In this document: positions 8,323-17,849 of the stretch, one piece after another
Layout of the letters: each line of letters begins with the position of its first letter
Position numbering within the stretch: the first letter of the stretch is position 1
Assembly (NCBI RefSeq): GCF_000753865.1
Contig: NZ_JQFW01000010.1
Location: 89,795 to 153,794, forward strand
Direction: 5' to 3'
DNA from: Alteromonas sp. LOR
Lineage (GTDB): Bacteria; Pseudomonadota; Gammaproteobacteria; Enterobacterales; Alteromonadaceae
DNA length: 64,000 nucleotides
The notes under the pieces: generated by a model
Databases searched by the model: none
What the model saw: the letters and a program-made list of their open reading frames with translations, nothing else
What the model was told of the DNA's origin: nothing
Position numbers and translations under genes: made by a program

Positions 8323-9468
8323 ATGTTGTTGAGTAATTGTCATAACTATCATGATTTTAGAAAGTTAGCGCAGAAGCGGTTGCCCGGTCCTATATTTAAT
8401 TATATCGATGGGGGAGCTGATGACGAAGTGACGATGCGTCGCAATTCTGAAGCTTTTCAGAATTGCGATCTTATCCCAAACGTTCTAACAGGCGTAAAGG
8501 ACATTGATTTAAGTGTAGAAGTGATGGGGCAGAAGCTTGCCCTTCCAGTCTATTTATCTCCAACTGCACTGCAGCGATTGTTCCATCATCAAGGTGAGCG
8601 AGCCACTGCTGGTGCAGCAGAGAAATTCGGCACTATGTTTGGTGTCTCTTCACTGGGTACAGTGAGCATGGAGGAGATAGCTAAAAAGTACGATACCCCT
8701 CAAGTGTACCAATTTTATTTCCATAAAGATCGTGGTTTGAATATGGCCATGATGGAGCGAGCCAAAGAGTCTAATATTGAAGTGATGATGTTAACCGTTG
8801 ACTCTATTACCGGTGGTAATAGAGAGCGGGATTTGCGAACTGGCTTTGCAATTCCGTTTAGGCTAAATCTTCAGGGCTTATGGCAGTTCGCAACAAGACC
8901 AATGTGGGGTATTAATTATCTTACCCACGAGAAGTTCTCTCTTCCTCAGCTAGATGCACATATCGATATGGGAGGGGGCGCCAGTTCGATAGGTGATTAC
9001 TTTACCAATATGCTCGACCCCTCTATGAACTGGAAAGACGTTGAGGAAATGGTTAAGTTCTGGGACGGTCAGTTCTGTTTAAAGGGTATCATGAGTGTAG
9101 ATGATGCCAAACGTGCTGTTGATATTGGATGTACGGGTATAGTTATATCGAATCATGGTGGCAGACAATTAGACGGCTCGAGAAGCTCTTTTGATCATCT
9201 AGCTGAAATTGTAGACGCAGTAGGCGATAAAATAGATGTTATTTTTGATAGTGGCGCCCAGAGGGGCACCCACGTCTTAAAAGCATTAGCCCTTGGAGCA
9301 AAAGCTGTCGGGTTAGGTCGTTATTATCTATTTGCACTTGCTGCAGCTGGCCAAACGGGCGTCGAAAGGGCAATGCAGTTGATGGTAGCCGAAATAGAAC
9401 GCGACATGCGTTTGATGGGTTGTTCAAAAATAAGTGATTTGAATCGTGACCATATAAGATTTAGGTAG
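8323..9468 (+). CDS. lldD: FMN-dependent L-lactate dehydrogenase / alpha-hydroxy-acid oxidase
   Basis: About 381 residues, the usual length for LldD. The start is taken as the ATG at 8323 because the frame upstream offers only a TTG at 8293 with no ribosome site, and the family N-terminus begins near CHNYHDFRKLA. The flavin and substrate motifs are present: FNYIDGGADDE near the N-terminus, LPVYLSPTALQ, and the catalytic SNHGGRQLDG with its active-site histidine and arginine. It oxidises L-lactate to pyruvate at the membrane and passes electrons to the quinone pool. Its place after the rhamnose genes is apt, because the fused dehydrogenase upstream is expected to make L-lactate. Other alpha-hydroxy acids remain possible substrates. 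Confidence 0.85.
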   Translation: MLLSNCHNYHDFRKLAQKRLPGPIFNYIDGGADDEVTMRRNSEAFQNCDLIPNVLTGVKDIDLSVEVMGQKLALPVYLSPTALQRLFHHQGERATAGAAEKFGTMFGVSSLGTVSMEEIAKKYDTPQVYQFYFHKDRGLNMAMMERAKESNIEVMMLTVDSITGGNRERDLRTGFAIPFRLNLQGLWQFATRPMWGINYLTHEKFSLPQLDAHIDMGGGASSIGDYFTNMLDPSMNWKDVEEMVKFWDGQFCLKGIMSVDDAKRAVDIGCTGIVISNHGGRQLDGSRSSFDHLAEIVDAVGDKIDVIFDSGAQRGTHVLKALALGAKAVGLGRYYLFALAAAGQTGVERAMQLMVAEIERDMRLMGCSKISDLNRDHIRFR

Positions 9469-9575
9469 ATTCAAATCCCACGCATTATTTTCGTCCCCGT
9501 ATTGATAAATATTTAGTCTTCATAGTTGTAGTTTTTAATCAACTGCAAAATTAACTTACCCTAAATGGATAAACT

Positions 9576-10373
9576 ATGAAGACTATCGCTGCACTAATTA
9601 TAGCTAGCTTATCTTTTCCATCTTTAGCTAGTACTTCAGAAGTACAGGACTTTAGGCCTCTTTTTAAATTAAGAAGCGACTTACGGTGCTGGCCAACTGA
9701 GCCCGCTCAAGGGCTAAATTCTGGTATCTGTAATAACAAATCCTCATTTCAGGTGACGCCTCCTTCTGTTTACGCGGAAAGCTATTCCGAATCAATAGGC
9801 GGAAATAGTCATTCACTTATCACTTATTGGGCTTACTACGGTAATCAAAACGGCTGCACCACGTTTGATAGCGGTCATTCGGATGATTGGGAGCCAGTAA
9901 CGGTGCACACTGTAAATGGCTCGATAAAGCATGTCACTTACTGGCAGCACAATGGTAGATATACAAAACCTGTTTCAGAGATTGAGACGGATGGCAGTCA
10001 TCCGGTGGTTTATGTCGGAAAGTACTCTCACGGCAATTATCACGACCAGCGTAGTAGGGCATCCTTTGACAGCTGGGCATTTGGAACGGGGAACTACTGC
10101 TACTATTGGAAAGATCCCAGAGGGCCAGGTCAAACATGGGCTCCTGGAGTTCAAGCACTTTCTAGTATTGGACAAAACAGTGTTTTTCCTGGTTCTACAA
10201 ACCCAATAAACAGAGATCTTAGGCCGCATGAAAGAATGGTGTGCAGATCTGACGGAGGAAGGATTTTAGCTGGAATAATTGACGGAACAGAAAATACTTG
10301 TGATAGAAACCCTTCTTATTTAAAAGATGAAAACATGTTGCTTAAAGATTTGTTTTATCTTGATATCTATTAA
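9576..10373 (+). CDS. Secreted Vps62/NPP1-like protein
   Basis: 265 residues with a clear signal peptide (about 1-19, ending SLAS). The core reads YWAYYG, then GHSDDWEPVTVH at 100-111, then SHPVVYVGKYSHGNYHD at 141-157. A GH..DWE box followed by an HPVVY..YSHGNY segment is the pattern of Vps62-related proteins. The GHSDDWE box also differs by two residues from the GHRHDWE heptapeptide of NPP1 (necrosis-inducing) proteins, keeping the first histidine, the aspartate before W and the glutamate that bind the metal there. Several cysteines suggest disulfides in the periplasm or outside. It stands alone, has its own terminator, and precedes a surface-signalling operon. Its function is unknown, and the family choice between Vps62 and NPP1 is uncertain. 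Confidence 0.6.
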   Translation: MKTIAALIIASLSFPSLASTSEVQDFRPLFKLRSDLRCWPTEPAQGLNSGICNNKSSFQVTPPSVYAESYSESIGGNSHSLITYWAYYGNQNGCTTFDSGHSDDWEPVTVHTVNGSIKHVTYWQHNGRYTKPVSEIETDGSHPVVYVGKYSHGNYHDQRSRASFDSWAFGTGNYCYYWKDPRGPGQTWAPGVQALSSIGQNSVFPGSTNPINRDLRPHERMVCRSDGGRILAGIIDGTENTCDRNPSYLKDENMLLKDLFYLDIY

Positions 10374-10380
10374 TTTTCAG

Positions 10381-10402
10381 TGAGGTGAATTTTTTCACCT
10401 CA
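10381..10402 (+). terminator. Rho-independent terminator after the Vps62/NPP1-like gene
   Basis: TGAGGTGAA pairs perfectly with TTCACCTCA around a TTTT loop, 8 bases after the stop codon, and is followed by TTTCATTT. Confidence 0.75.
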
Positions 10403-10522
10403 TTTCATTTAGTATTTGAGGCGAAGTGTTAGATTTTAAAGGGTGTTATTGAGCTCCTGAAATCATAGTGTCACACATGAGATATATGATAAAAATACAG
10501 AACTTTAGTAAATTAACTAACA

Positions 10523-11050
10523 ATGAAACCAGCGGAAGATTTACATTGGGATGAGTTAGATAATAACGACGTTAAAGATTTATTTACGTCGCTTAAGGCA
10601 TTCATCCGAAGTTTAACAGTCGATAGAAGCCAAGCTGACGATATCTTCCAAGAGACAGTGTTAAGGACGAAGAAAAGCAAGCAACTATCGGAATTAGACT
10701 CTCCACTCGCCTATATGATTACGGTGTCGAAAACCGTTTTATACGATCTTCAGAAAAAAAATGTTCCGCACTACGTCGATATTGAAGAAGTAAGTATTCA
10801 GTCTGATGACTATTCGCCAAGTAATACTTATTTTAATCAACAGAAACTGGCGCTGGTAGACAATATACTCTTAAACATGTCACCCATCAGAAGAGAAATT
10901 TTTCTGCTTCGAAGAGTAGATGGCTTGGCGCGAGATGACATCGCTGAAAGGTTAGATGTTAGTGTTGAGGTAGTCAAAAAACACCTAACAAGAGCGATGG
11001 TAGAAATCACGATGAAACTTGAAGAGGCTGGGTGGCTTGAGGACAATTAA
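10523..11050 (+). CDS. ECF RNA polymerase sigma factor (FecI-like)
   Basis: 175 residues with sigma region 2 at about 18-85 (DDIFQETVLRT is the conserved polymerase-binding helix) and region 4 at about 115-170 (MSPIRREIFLLRRVDGLARDDIAERLDVSVEVVKKHL, a helix-turn-helix). It directs transcription of envelope genes when released by its FecR partner. The next two genes are a FecR protein and a TonB receptor with an STN signalling domain, which is the complete cell-surface signalling set known from ferric citrate uptake. The gap to fecR is 52 bases. The likely target is the following TonB receptor operon, possibly also the second receptor at 15-18 kb. Confidence 0.9.
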   Translation: MKPAEDLHWDELDNNDVKDLFTSLKAFIRSLTVDRSQADDIFQETVLRTKKSKQLSELDSPLAYMITVSKTVLYDLQKKNVPHYVDIEEVSIQSDDYSPSNTYFNQQKLALVDNILLNMSPIRREIFLLRRVDGLARDDIAERLDVSVEVVKKHLTRAMVEITMKLEEAGWLEDN

Positions 11051-11102
11051 AGATGAAATTCTATCTCTTAATTTTATTATACAGATTTAGCGGCGTGAAA
11101 AG

Positions 11103-12110
11103 ATGACATTGATAGTGTTAGAGGAAGCAGCAGATTGGGTTGATCGTATTGATGAACTGAATGAACAGGAGCAGCATGATTTCGCGCTTTGGCTTGCTGT
11201 AGAGAAAAACAAGGTTGCTTTTCAAAAGATAGCAACCGCCATGGGACAGCCTGAACTCGCTGCACGTGCTATAGCCATGTCAGCAAGAAAAGCGCCGCGA
11301 TCGAAAAATAGTCCAGTGAAGAATCAGAATGCAGAGAATAAGATAGAGAAAAGTCGTATTGCTACTTACTGGTCAATTGCTTCAGCAGCGTGTATTGCAT
11401 GTATAGTGGTGTATTTTACTGCGGGTAATGTTGATTCAACGGCGAACTCTGGTAAAGGGCTATCTACTCTTGCTGAATATGAAATCAGTACTTTTAACGT
11501 TATTTCAACGTCTGTAACAGAAGAAAAGTCTAACGTGTTAGATGATGGCTCAATTGTTTATCAAGGTGGTGATAGTCAAATAAGCGTAGCGTTTAGTGCG
11601 GAAAAAAGAGAGGTTAAACTCACTAAAGGCCAGGCATATTTTGACGTTACGCATGCGCCTGAAAGACCGTTTATCGTGGATTTAGATGAAGCAACAATCA
11701 CAGTCGTAGGGACTGCTTTTGACATTGATCGGCTAGAAAATCAGACTATTTTAAAAGTCTATGACGGTACGGTAAGAGTTAATGCCGACCGCGAAATTCT
11801 TTTAAATAGAGGTCAAGAAGTTACGCTTTTAAATGGTGCTATTACAGAAAGCTCGGTATTTACGCCACAGCAGCTTCCAAGTTGGAGGATGGGGTGGTTA
11901 AGTATTAAAGACACACCCATAAACGAGGTGATAGCAAAATTGAACCGTTATTCGTCACGACACCTCAACTACATAGGTGACCCAGATGTAGTTATCTCAG
12001 GGCGATTTAGCTTGCGCAATATTAGTGAGTCTCTAGACCTATTATCTACAATGCAAGAGTTCTCGGTTGAGCAAACGAGCTCAGATTACATAGTGAGACA
12101 AGTAAAGTAG
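11103..12110 (+). CDS. FecR-family anti-sigma regulator
   Basis: 335 residues. The N-terminal cytoplasmic FecR/DUF4880 segment (ADWVDRIDELNEQEQHDFALWLA, about 9-32) binds the sigma factor. A single transmembrane helix runs about 93-110 (IASAACIACIVVYFTAG). The periplasmic FecR domain follows at about 135-235, with the typical VKLTKGQAYFDV and VGTAFDID segments. The C-terminus (about 260-330) holds an STN-like module that meets the receptor plug. It lies between the ECF sigma factor and the TonB receptor and should carry the substrate signal from receptor to sigma factor across the inner membrane. The gap to the receptor gene is only 9 bases. Confidence 0.9.
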   Translation: MTLIVLEEAADWVDRIDELNEQEQHDFALWLAVEKNKVAFQKIATAMGQPELAARAIAMSARKAPRSKNSPVKNQNAENKIEKSRIATYWSIASAACIACIVVYFTAGNVDSTANSGKGLSTLAEYEISTFNVISTSVTEEKSNVLDDGSIVYQGGDSQISVAFSAEKREVKLTKGQAYFDVTHAPERPFIVDLDEATITVVGTAFDIDRLENQTILKVYDGTVRVNADREILLNRGQEVTLLNGAITESSVFTPQQLPSWRMGWLSIKDTPINEVIAKLNRYSSRHLNYIGDPDVVISGRFSLRNISESLDLLSTMQEFSVEQTSSDYIVRQVK

Positions 12111-12119
12111 TCGTTCATT

Positions 12120-15050
12120 ATGCTTAAAAGCGTCTCGTGTAGATGTAGGGTGATATTGCTTTGGTCGTTAATTGTAAGTGACACAAGCCCTTTTGCTTAT
12201 GCCTCTACCGTTGACCATGAGAGACTAGAAAGTATAACGCTTTCTTCTACATCACTGAGTCAAAGCTTAGAGCTAGTTGTAGAAAAATTTGGTGTCGGTT
12301 ATGTCACATCCCCTTCTCTAATTAAGGGGGTAATGTCGCCCGCTATCTCTGGCAGGTTTACGCTCGAAACGGCGATGAAACATGTACTAGATGGAACAGG
12401 ATTAACCTTTAGCATTACACGTAGTGGGGTAGTCATACGAAAATCTGAAAGCGTAATCGACGAAACTGTTATAGAAGAAATAAACGTTAACGGAATTCGT
12501 GGCTCTCTAAACCTCTCTAGACAAGAAAAGCGCAACGAGAAACAGGTCTCAGACGTTATAGTCGCTCAAGACATTTCAAGATACCCAGACAGAAATCTAG
12601 CAGAATCGATGCAACGAATTCCTGGAATGAGCATTACGAGAGAAGCGGGTGAGGGACGTCAGGTGGTGCTGCGAGGCTTAGACCCCGATCTTACTTTGGT
12701 TACGATAAATGGAATGCCTGTACTGTCAAATAATGACTCCCCTATGGATAGCAGGACACAGAGGGATAGAGATCGCTCCTTTGATCTCAACTTGTTTACG
12801 TCAGAACTTTTCAGCAAAATTAAAGTTTTTAAAAGCTACTCTGTAGAGCAACCAAGCGGCGGCGTGGCTGGTATTGCTGCACTAACCACAGCAAAACCTT
12901 TCGATTCACCAGGACTCCAATGGAACGTTTCTCATCAAGTCGACACAAATCAATATGCTGAAGGTCTTTCAAACCGTTCTTCATTTACTTTGTCTTCGAC
13001 GAACAAATATTGGGGCATGTTGATTTCAGCAGCCTACGGACGAAGGTCGTATCAAGAGCAAGGTGCAAATACCTTTAGATGGAGACGACTTGCTCCCGAG
13101 GGAGCAAATGTCTCTGCCTTAGATTATGAACTTGTTGAAGCTTGGCAGAATCAGGAAATTAGGGTTCCAAGAGGAAATCGCTATTCTGTGTGGCGAGGAG
13201 ATATGGACCGCCTAGGTATTGGAGCGACTCTTGAGTATCAAACTGACATCAGTCATTTCACAATCGACTGGATCTACGGCCGACTTGATAGCCAACGACA
13301 AGAGAACCACCTCTATCCACGGGGCTTTCAATCGACGCCAACTATCGAGGGCGAAACCCTTATTACGGAGGCAGAGGTTAACTCAAAGCATGAACTCGTT
13401 TATGCGGACTACCAAAATGCTCGTGTTGGCACAGAAAGCCGTCATCAGGAAGTATCAACGCAGTTTAAACAAGCCGTGCTGAACTTCGAGCACAGAATGT
13501 CGAGTGATCTTTTATTTGATGGTGTGCTAGGTGTGCAAAGTGCTACTTATAAAATGCCTCACAGTATTCGAGCTTACATGAGAGGAGAAAGTGATGTTTC
13601 TATCGACTACAGAGACGATTATTACTTCCCTAGCATAAAATATAGCGCTGAATTGACTCGTCCCGATATGTGGCAAATGAACGAGCTCGACTCTGAGCAG
13701 TTTATCTCTACGTCTGATTTTACTTACCTGAAAGGTCAATTACAGGTAAATACAAGCCTGCGAAGTGCCTGGGAGCTGGGTTTTGAAATCGTGCAGTTTG
13801 AAAATACGTCCAAATACACGGATATCCAAAACATCCTAAAAGAACGCTGGTTATCTACACGAGAGGCAGTACCTCAAAGCACAGCATATGTTTTTGATAG
13901 TCATCAGCATTTAAATTGGTTAGCTCTTAGACCAGAACAGGTATATTCTTTTTACAACAAACCTTCTTCGGTAGATTCACTATCACTGTCTTATGCTCCA
14001 GACCGCGTTATTGACAACGTGATAAAAGAAAGCCGAACGTCTTTCTTTACTCAATATTCTGTCGAAGATAGTGATTGGACATTCAATGCAGGGCTTCGAG
14101 CTGAGCGGGATAATTCTTTTATTTCGGTGTTTCAGTCTAGTCTTAGTAATCGCTATAACCTAAGCAATATTGCGCTTCTTCCCTCAATGCAATTTAACTA
14201 CCGAAGAGATGAGCAAGTAGTTAAAGTCGGAATTAGCAGAACATTGGGCCACCAAGAATTGGATACCTTGACACGAAATATTCAGCTCATCGATGATGAA
14301 AATATTGTTATTCTTCCCAATGATAGGCTTAAGCCTATAAGTGCTTACAATCTCGATCTAAGCTTCGAATCATATCCGGGAGAAATCGATAGATACTCGG
14401 CCAATGTATTTGGAAAATGGATAAAAAACAGTATAGCTCCCATGAGTCAACGCTTGCCCTTGAGTGACGTAGCGAGAGATTATCCTGAATTATTTTCTAG
14501 TGATTTTGAAAGTGTTTACATAGATGTCGTAACGCCAACGAACCAAGGCACTTATTTTTTATATGGCGTAGAAGGAAGTGTGCAGTTGGAATGGCCCTTG
14601 GGCGAATATATGTCGCGCTTTAACGTACTTCACGTTGGGATAGTGGCAAATGCCAGTTATACGTTTGGAAATGTTCAGTACTACAACACTAGTACCGGTG
14701 ACCGCCTAGATAAAAAGGCTGCGCCTTATCTTTCTCCGCTATTGGCTAATCTTACCGCCTATCTTGAGGGATACGCTTTGAGCCTACGACTCTCAGCCAC
14801 CTATCGCGATGAGTATATTGCAAGGGTAGATGGAGGAACCTTAGTTGATGAAAATGAGACAGGATTTTTATCAACACTATATATGGATGCAGTAATAGCT
14901 TATCAAATCACTGATAATGTAGAGCTAAGGATCGAAGCAACTAATCTCACTGATGAGCGAGAAATTCAGTACTCCGATTCTTCTTATCGTCCATACAATA
15001 CCACAGTGAACGGTCGTAATTACTCTCTTGCCATTTCTTATCGCTATTAA
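12120..15050 (+). CDS. TonB-dependent receptor with N-terminal STN signalling domain
   Basis: 976 residues. After a signal peptide (about 1-29) comes an STN domain at about 35-105, the part that contacts FecR in transducing receptors. A TonB-box-like stretch (IEEINVNGIRG) follows near 123. The plug runs to about 280, with RIPGMSITREAGEGRQ and LRGLDPDLT typical of the Xanthomonas/Caulobacter-type receptors (TIGR01782). The rest is a 22-strand outer-membrane barrel ending in the aromatic Y-R-Y. It imports a large ligand using TonB energy and signals through FecR and the ECF sigma factor. The ligand is not readable from sequence. The family often takes oligosaccharides, but the flanking lipase- and phosphoesterase-like genes suggest other options. 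Confidence 0.9.
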   Translation: MLKSVSCRCRVILLWSLIVSDTSPFAYASTVDHERLESITLSSTSLSQSLELVVEKFGVGYVTSPSLIKGVMSPAISGRFTLETAMKHVLDGTGLTFSITRSGVVIRKSESVIDETVIEEINVNGIRGSLNLSRQEKRNEKQVSDVIVAQDISRYPDRNLAESMQRIPGMSITREAGEGRQVVLRGLDPDLTLVTINGMPVLSNNDSPMDSRTQRDRDRSFDLNLFTSELFSKIKVFKSYSVEQPSGGVAGIAALTTAKPFDSPGLQWNVSHQVDTNQYAEGLSNRSSFTLSSTNKYWGMLISAAYGRRSYQEQGANTFRWRRLAPEGANVSALDYELVEAWQNQEIRVPRGNRYSVWRGDMDRLGIGATLEYQTDISHFTIDWIYGRLDSQRQENHLYPRGFQSTPTIEGETLITEAEVNSKHELVYADYQNARVGTESRHQEVSTQFKQAVLNFEHRMSSDLLFDGVLGVQSATYKMPHSIRAYMRGESDVSIDYRDDYYFPSIKYSAELTRPDMWQMNELDSEQFISTSDFTYLKGQLQVNTSLRSAWELGFEIVQFENTSKYTDIQNILKERWLSTREAVPQSTAYVFDSHQHLNWLALRPEQVYSFYNKPSSVDSLSLSYAPDRVIDNVIKESRTSFFTQYSVEDSDWTFNAGLRAERDNSFISVFQSSLSNRYNLSNIALLPSMQFNYRRDEQVVKVGISRTLGHQELDTLTRNIQLIDDENIVILPNDRLKPISAYNLDLSFESYPGEIDRYSANVFGKWIKNSIAPMSQRLPLSDVARDYPELFSSDFESVYIDVVTPTNQGTYFLYGVEGSVQLEWPLGEYMSRFNVLHVGIVANASYTFGNVQYYNTSTGDRLDKKAAPYLSPLLANLTAYLEGYALSLRLSATYRDEYIARVDGGTLVDENETGFLSTLYMDAVIAYQITDNVELRIEATNLTDEREIQYSDSSYRPYNTTVNGRNYSLAISYRY

Positions 15051-15052
15051 AA

Positions 15053-15085
15053 ACTCGAAGGGCTTATTTTTGTAGCCCTTCGAGT
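15053..15085. terminator. Terminator hairpin between convergent TonB receptor genes
   Basis: A perfect 12-bp stem (ACTCGAAGGGCT with AGCCCTTCGAGT) closes a 9-base loop in the 43-base gap between the two convergent receptor genes. On the reverse strand the stem is followed by a run of T, so it best serves the minus-strand receptor, but it may act both ways. Confidence 0.8.
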
Positions 15086-15093
15086 ACATTCAT

Positions 15094-17838
15094 TTACATC
15101 GAGTAAGTAAGACCTAAGTAAAAGGTTCTTCCACTAACCGTCGTGTTGTACAAACGGTCATCCGAATCGCTGTATTGCTCTTCGCGTTCATCAGAAAGGT
15201 TAATACCTTCTAGTGTTACCTTGAGATTATCGTTTACATTATAAAATGCTGAGAAATCCCAGTAAGTGGTGCCATGAAAGCCTGCCTCATCTTGGTCGCT
15301 GCTCGACGTTTCAACCTGCGTTAAGTAATCATCACGATAGGCTGCCGAAACGCGCATTCCCCAATTGTCTGTCTCGTAATACATCGTTGCATTGTAGATA
15401 TTCTCAGATAATCCATAAAAGGGGCGGTAAACTTCTACACTTTCACCATCAACTAAAATATTGTGTAAAGATTCGCCATCAGAATACGTATAGTTCACAA
15501 TAGCACCAAGATTATCGAATGGTGCTGGCAGAAAATCGAAATCACGCTGGAACGCTATTTCCCAGCCTGAAAAGTCGCTTTCTGCTAAATTTTGAGGTTG
15601 AGAGAATGTATACAGTGTATCAGGCGTTTGCGTATTTCCATTTTCGTCTACCATGCCTTCGATTAAGGATAGCGGATATCCTGTATCACCATAGGCTATT
15701 GGAGAAACATTAGTAGCAATAAAGTTATCAATTTCTTTTTGGAAGTAAGTGACAGAGGCATAACCGACTTCATCAAAGTAATACTCAACACCCGCCTCCA
15801 TATTGATTGTTTCAAAAGGCTGAAGACTAGGATTACCGGCATTGATACTCAAACCACTTGAACCAAATAATGGGTCAGTATTTACCGTACCTGATACAGA
15901 TAAACTACCCAGTGTAGGTCGAGTGACGTTTTTCCCTGCGCTCGCTCTCAGAACAAGGCTCTCTGTGTAATACCATGCAACATTCAGTGTGGGTAACAGT
16001 CCATCATAGTCCCTTGCTACAGTGACGTATTCACTACCATTCACTATGCCACTAGATTGAATATCGGTATCAAAATAGCGCAAACCAAAACTAGTTCTCA
16101 GCTCAGAGTCAGGCAATAGCAGGTCATATTCATAAGTCGCGTATAGCGCCGCGGTCTCTTCTACGACTTCATTAGGCGCATCGCTATACATAATGTCGCG
16201 TTCAACATCGAACGCGTTTAGCACAGCGCCAACGTCAGTACTTAGCCAATCTTGTTTTTTGTGAATTGAGTTTACATAAACAAATTCAGGGTTAATCACA
16301 TCGCTTACTTCGCCACTTTGCCATGCACTTCTTAATGCATTGCCAACTTGTTCTCTGTTGTTGCTGTGTTCGAACTTTTTAAAGGAACCACCAAATTTCA
16401 AAGAAGCGTTATCAGACAGCAAGTAATCCGCATCGAGCTTAGCGATATCAAAGCTATTTTCTACCTCGTCTTCCTGAAGGTCTATCTCATGGTAACGAAA
16501 CTCATTGATATCTGTTGGATCAAATCCATTGATGTAGGTATTGGTGCCATAAAATCGGTCCTCCCTGTAATCTATGGTCATATCAGCGAAAGATTCTAAG
16601 TAGACTTTTGCACTATTACTTTCATATTCACTTTGCATATGGCCGAGTAGGCCTGAAACCGTAAATGCATCGGTCACACGCCACTGTGCGTTTAGCACCA
16701 ACTGTGAAATGTCTGTTGTTGCTTGTTGATCGCGACTTTCTGAGTGCAGAGCGGTATTTTCCCACGAAGAATATATAACTTCGTTGTTTTGGTTATATTC
16801 TATGTCAGTCAAGCCAGAGCAAAAATTGCGTGCCCCGTCATAGTCTGCACCTGTGCAGCCAAGTGCGGTAGAACTTGAACCTCTGCTTTGTAAGTGAAAC
16901 TCTCCTCTATCGTTATCAAGTGTGCCGTATAATGCATCGAGTTCAAGCGAGAATGCATCAGACGGTCTGTATTGAAGTGCCACTGTAGCGCCAACCCTAG
17001 TTTGTTCACTATTAAATTGTGAGTATCTACTGCCTCGTGAGAAACGTAGATTGCCGCTATTTACGGCTTCTTGATCTGCTTGTGATAGTGTAGATATGTC
17101 GGAGCCTTGGGCGTTGCGAGGCCGCCAACGATAGGTGTTATAACCTTGTTCAGCCGTATCACGCTTGCTGAGTGCCAGTGAGACAAGAGCGCCAAAATCA
17201 CCCCACGTGTTTGAAACTAAGGCTGCGACCCTCGGGCTTACGTCGTCTGTTAGTGAATTATCGCCCGCTTGCGCACTGATTACACTTTTGAATCCATCGT
17301 AATTAAATGGTTTCGCGGTATAGAGTTTTACAGTGCCGCCTATGCCGCCTTCATCCATTTCTGCAGAATAGCTCTTCTGAACGTCAATTTGGTTAAATAG
17401 TTCGGACGCAAAAATGTTAAAATCAAAAGAACGAGATAGGTTAGTTGTTCCTCTACTGTCCATTGCAGATGAGGATGTACCTAGAGCTTCCATGCCGTTT
17501 AATTGCACTTGGGTAAAATCTGCGTTAAGGCCTCGTAGAGATATTTGTCTACCTTCACCAGCTTCACGGGTTATGGTTACGCCTGGTATTCTTTGAATAG
17601 ATTCCGCTAAATTGAGGCTCGGGAAGTCAGCGATATCTTCAGCAAGAATTGAATCTTGTGAACCTAGGGCGTCCTTTTTTAAGTCTTTAGCTTTTATAAG
17701 TGAGCCTCGAAAACCACTCACTACAATCTGTTCTATCATTTCATCTTCTGTCTGTTGTGCTTGAGCAGAAAATTGCGTCATGCAGGTGGCAGATAAGACA
17801 GCTGTAGCTAAGAGTGTTTTTTTGAAGTTAGTATGCAT
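15094..17838 (-). CDS. TonB-dependent receptor, TIGR01782-like
   Basis: 914 residues with a signal peptide (about 1-27, ending AQA), a TonB box near IEQIVVSGFRGSL, and a plug with RIPGVTITREAGEGRQ and LRGLNADFT. It ends in a barrel closing with LGLTYSM. It lacks the STN domain of its neighbour but is plainly homologous to it: the plug motifs match almost residue for residue. It is the second gene of an operon with a PI-PLC-like gene whose stop lies only 11 bases upstream. Transport of a ligand released by that enzyme is a reasonable inference. Regulation by the ECF/FecR set across the shared terminator is possible but not shown. Confidence 0.9.
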   Translation of the reverse strand: MHTNFKKTLLATAVLSATCMTQFSAQAQQTEDEMIEQIVVSGFRGSLIKAKDLKKDALGSQDSILAEDIADFPSLNLAESIQRIPGVTITREAGEGRQISLRGLNADFTQVQLNGMEALGTSSSAMDSRGTTNLSRSFDFNIFASELFNQIDVQKSYSAEMDEGGIGGTVKLYTAKPFNYDGFKSVISAQAGDNSLTDDVSPRVAALVSNTWGDFGALVSLALSKRDTAEQGYNTYRWRPRNAQGSDISTLSQADQEAVNSGNLRFSRGSRYSQFNSEQTRVGATVALQYRPSDAFSLELDALYGTLDNDRGEFHLQSRGSSSTALGCTGADYDGARNFCSGLTDIEYNQNNEVIYSSWENTALHSESRDQQATTDISQLVLNAQWRVTDAFTVSGLLGHMQSEYESNSAKVYLESFADMTIDYREDRFYGTNTYINGFDPTDINEFRYHEIDLQEDEVENSFDIAKLDADYLLSDNASLKFGGSFKKFEHSNNREQVGNALRSAWQSGEVSDVINPEFVYVNSIHKKQDWLSTDVGAVLNAFDVERDIMYSDAPNEVVEETAALYATYEYDLLLPDSELRTSFGLRYFDTDIQSSGIVNGSEYVTVARDYDGLLPTLNVAWYYTESLVLRASAGKNVTRPTLGSLSVSGTVNTDPLFGSSGLSINAGNPSLQPFETINMEAGVEYYFDEVGYASVTYFQKEIDNFIATNVSPIAYGDTGYPLSLIEGMVDENGNTQTPDTLYTFSQPQNLAESDFSGWEIAFQRDFDFLPAPFDNLGAIVNYTYSDGESLHNILVDGESVEVYRPFYGLSENIYNATMYYETDNWGMRVSAAYRDDYLTQVETSSSDQDEAGFHGTTYWDFSAFYNVNDNLKVTLEGINLSDEREEQYSDSDDRLYNTTVSGRTFYLGLTYSM

Positions 17839-17849
17839 GGGTTTACCTT

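Noticed and set aside
12120..17838. SusC/SusD-type uptake pair
   Set aside because: Both receptors are of the proteobacterial TIGR01782 type and no SusD-like lipoprotein is present.
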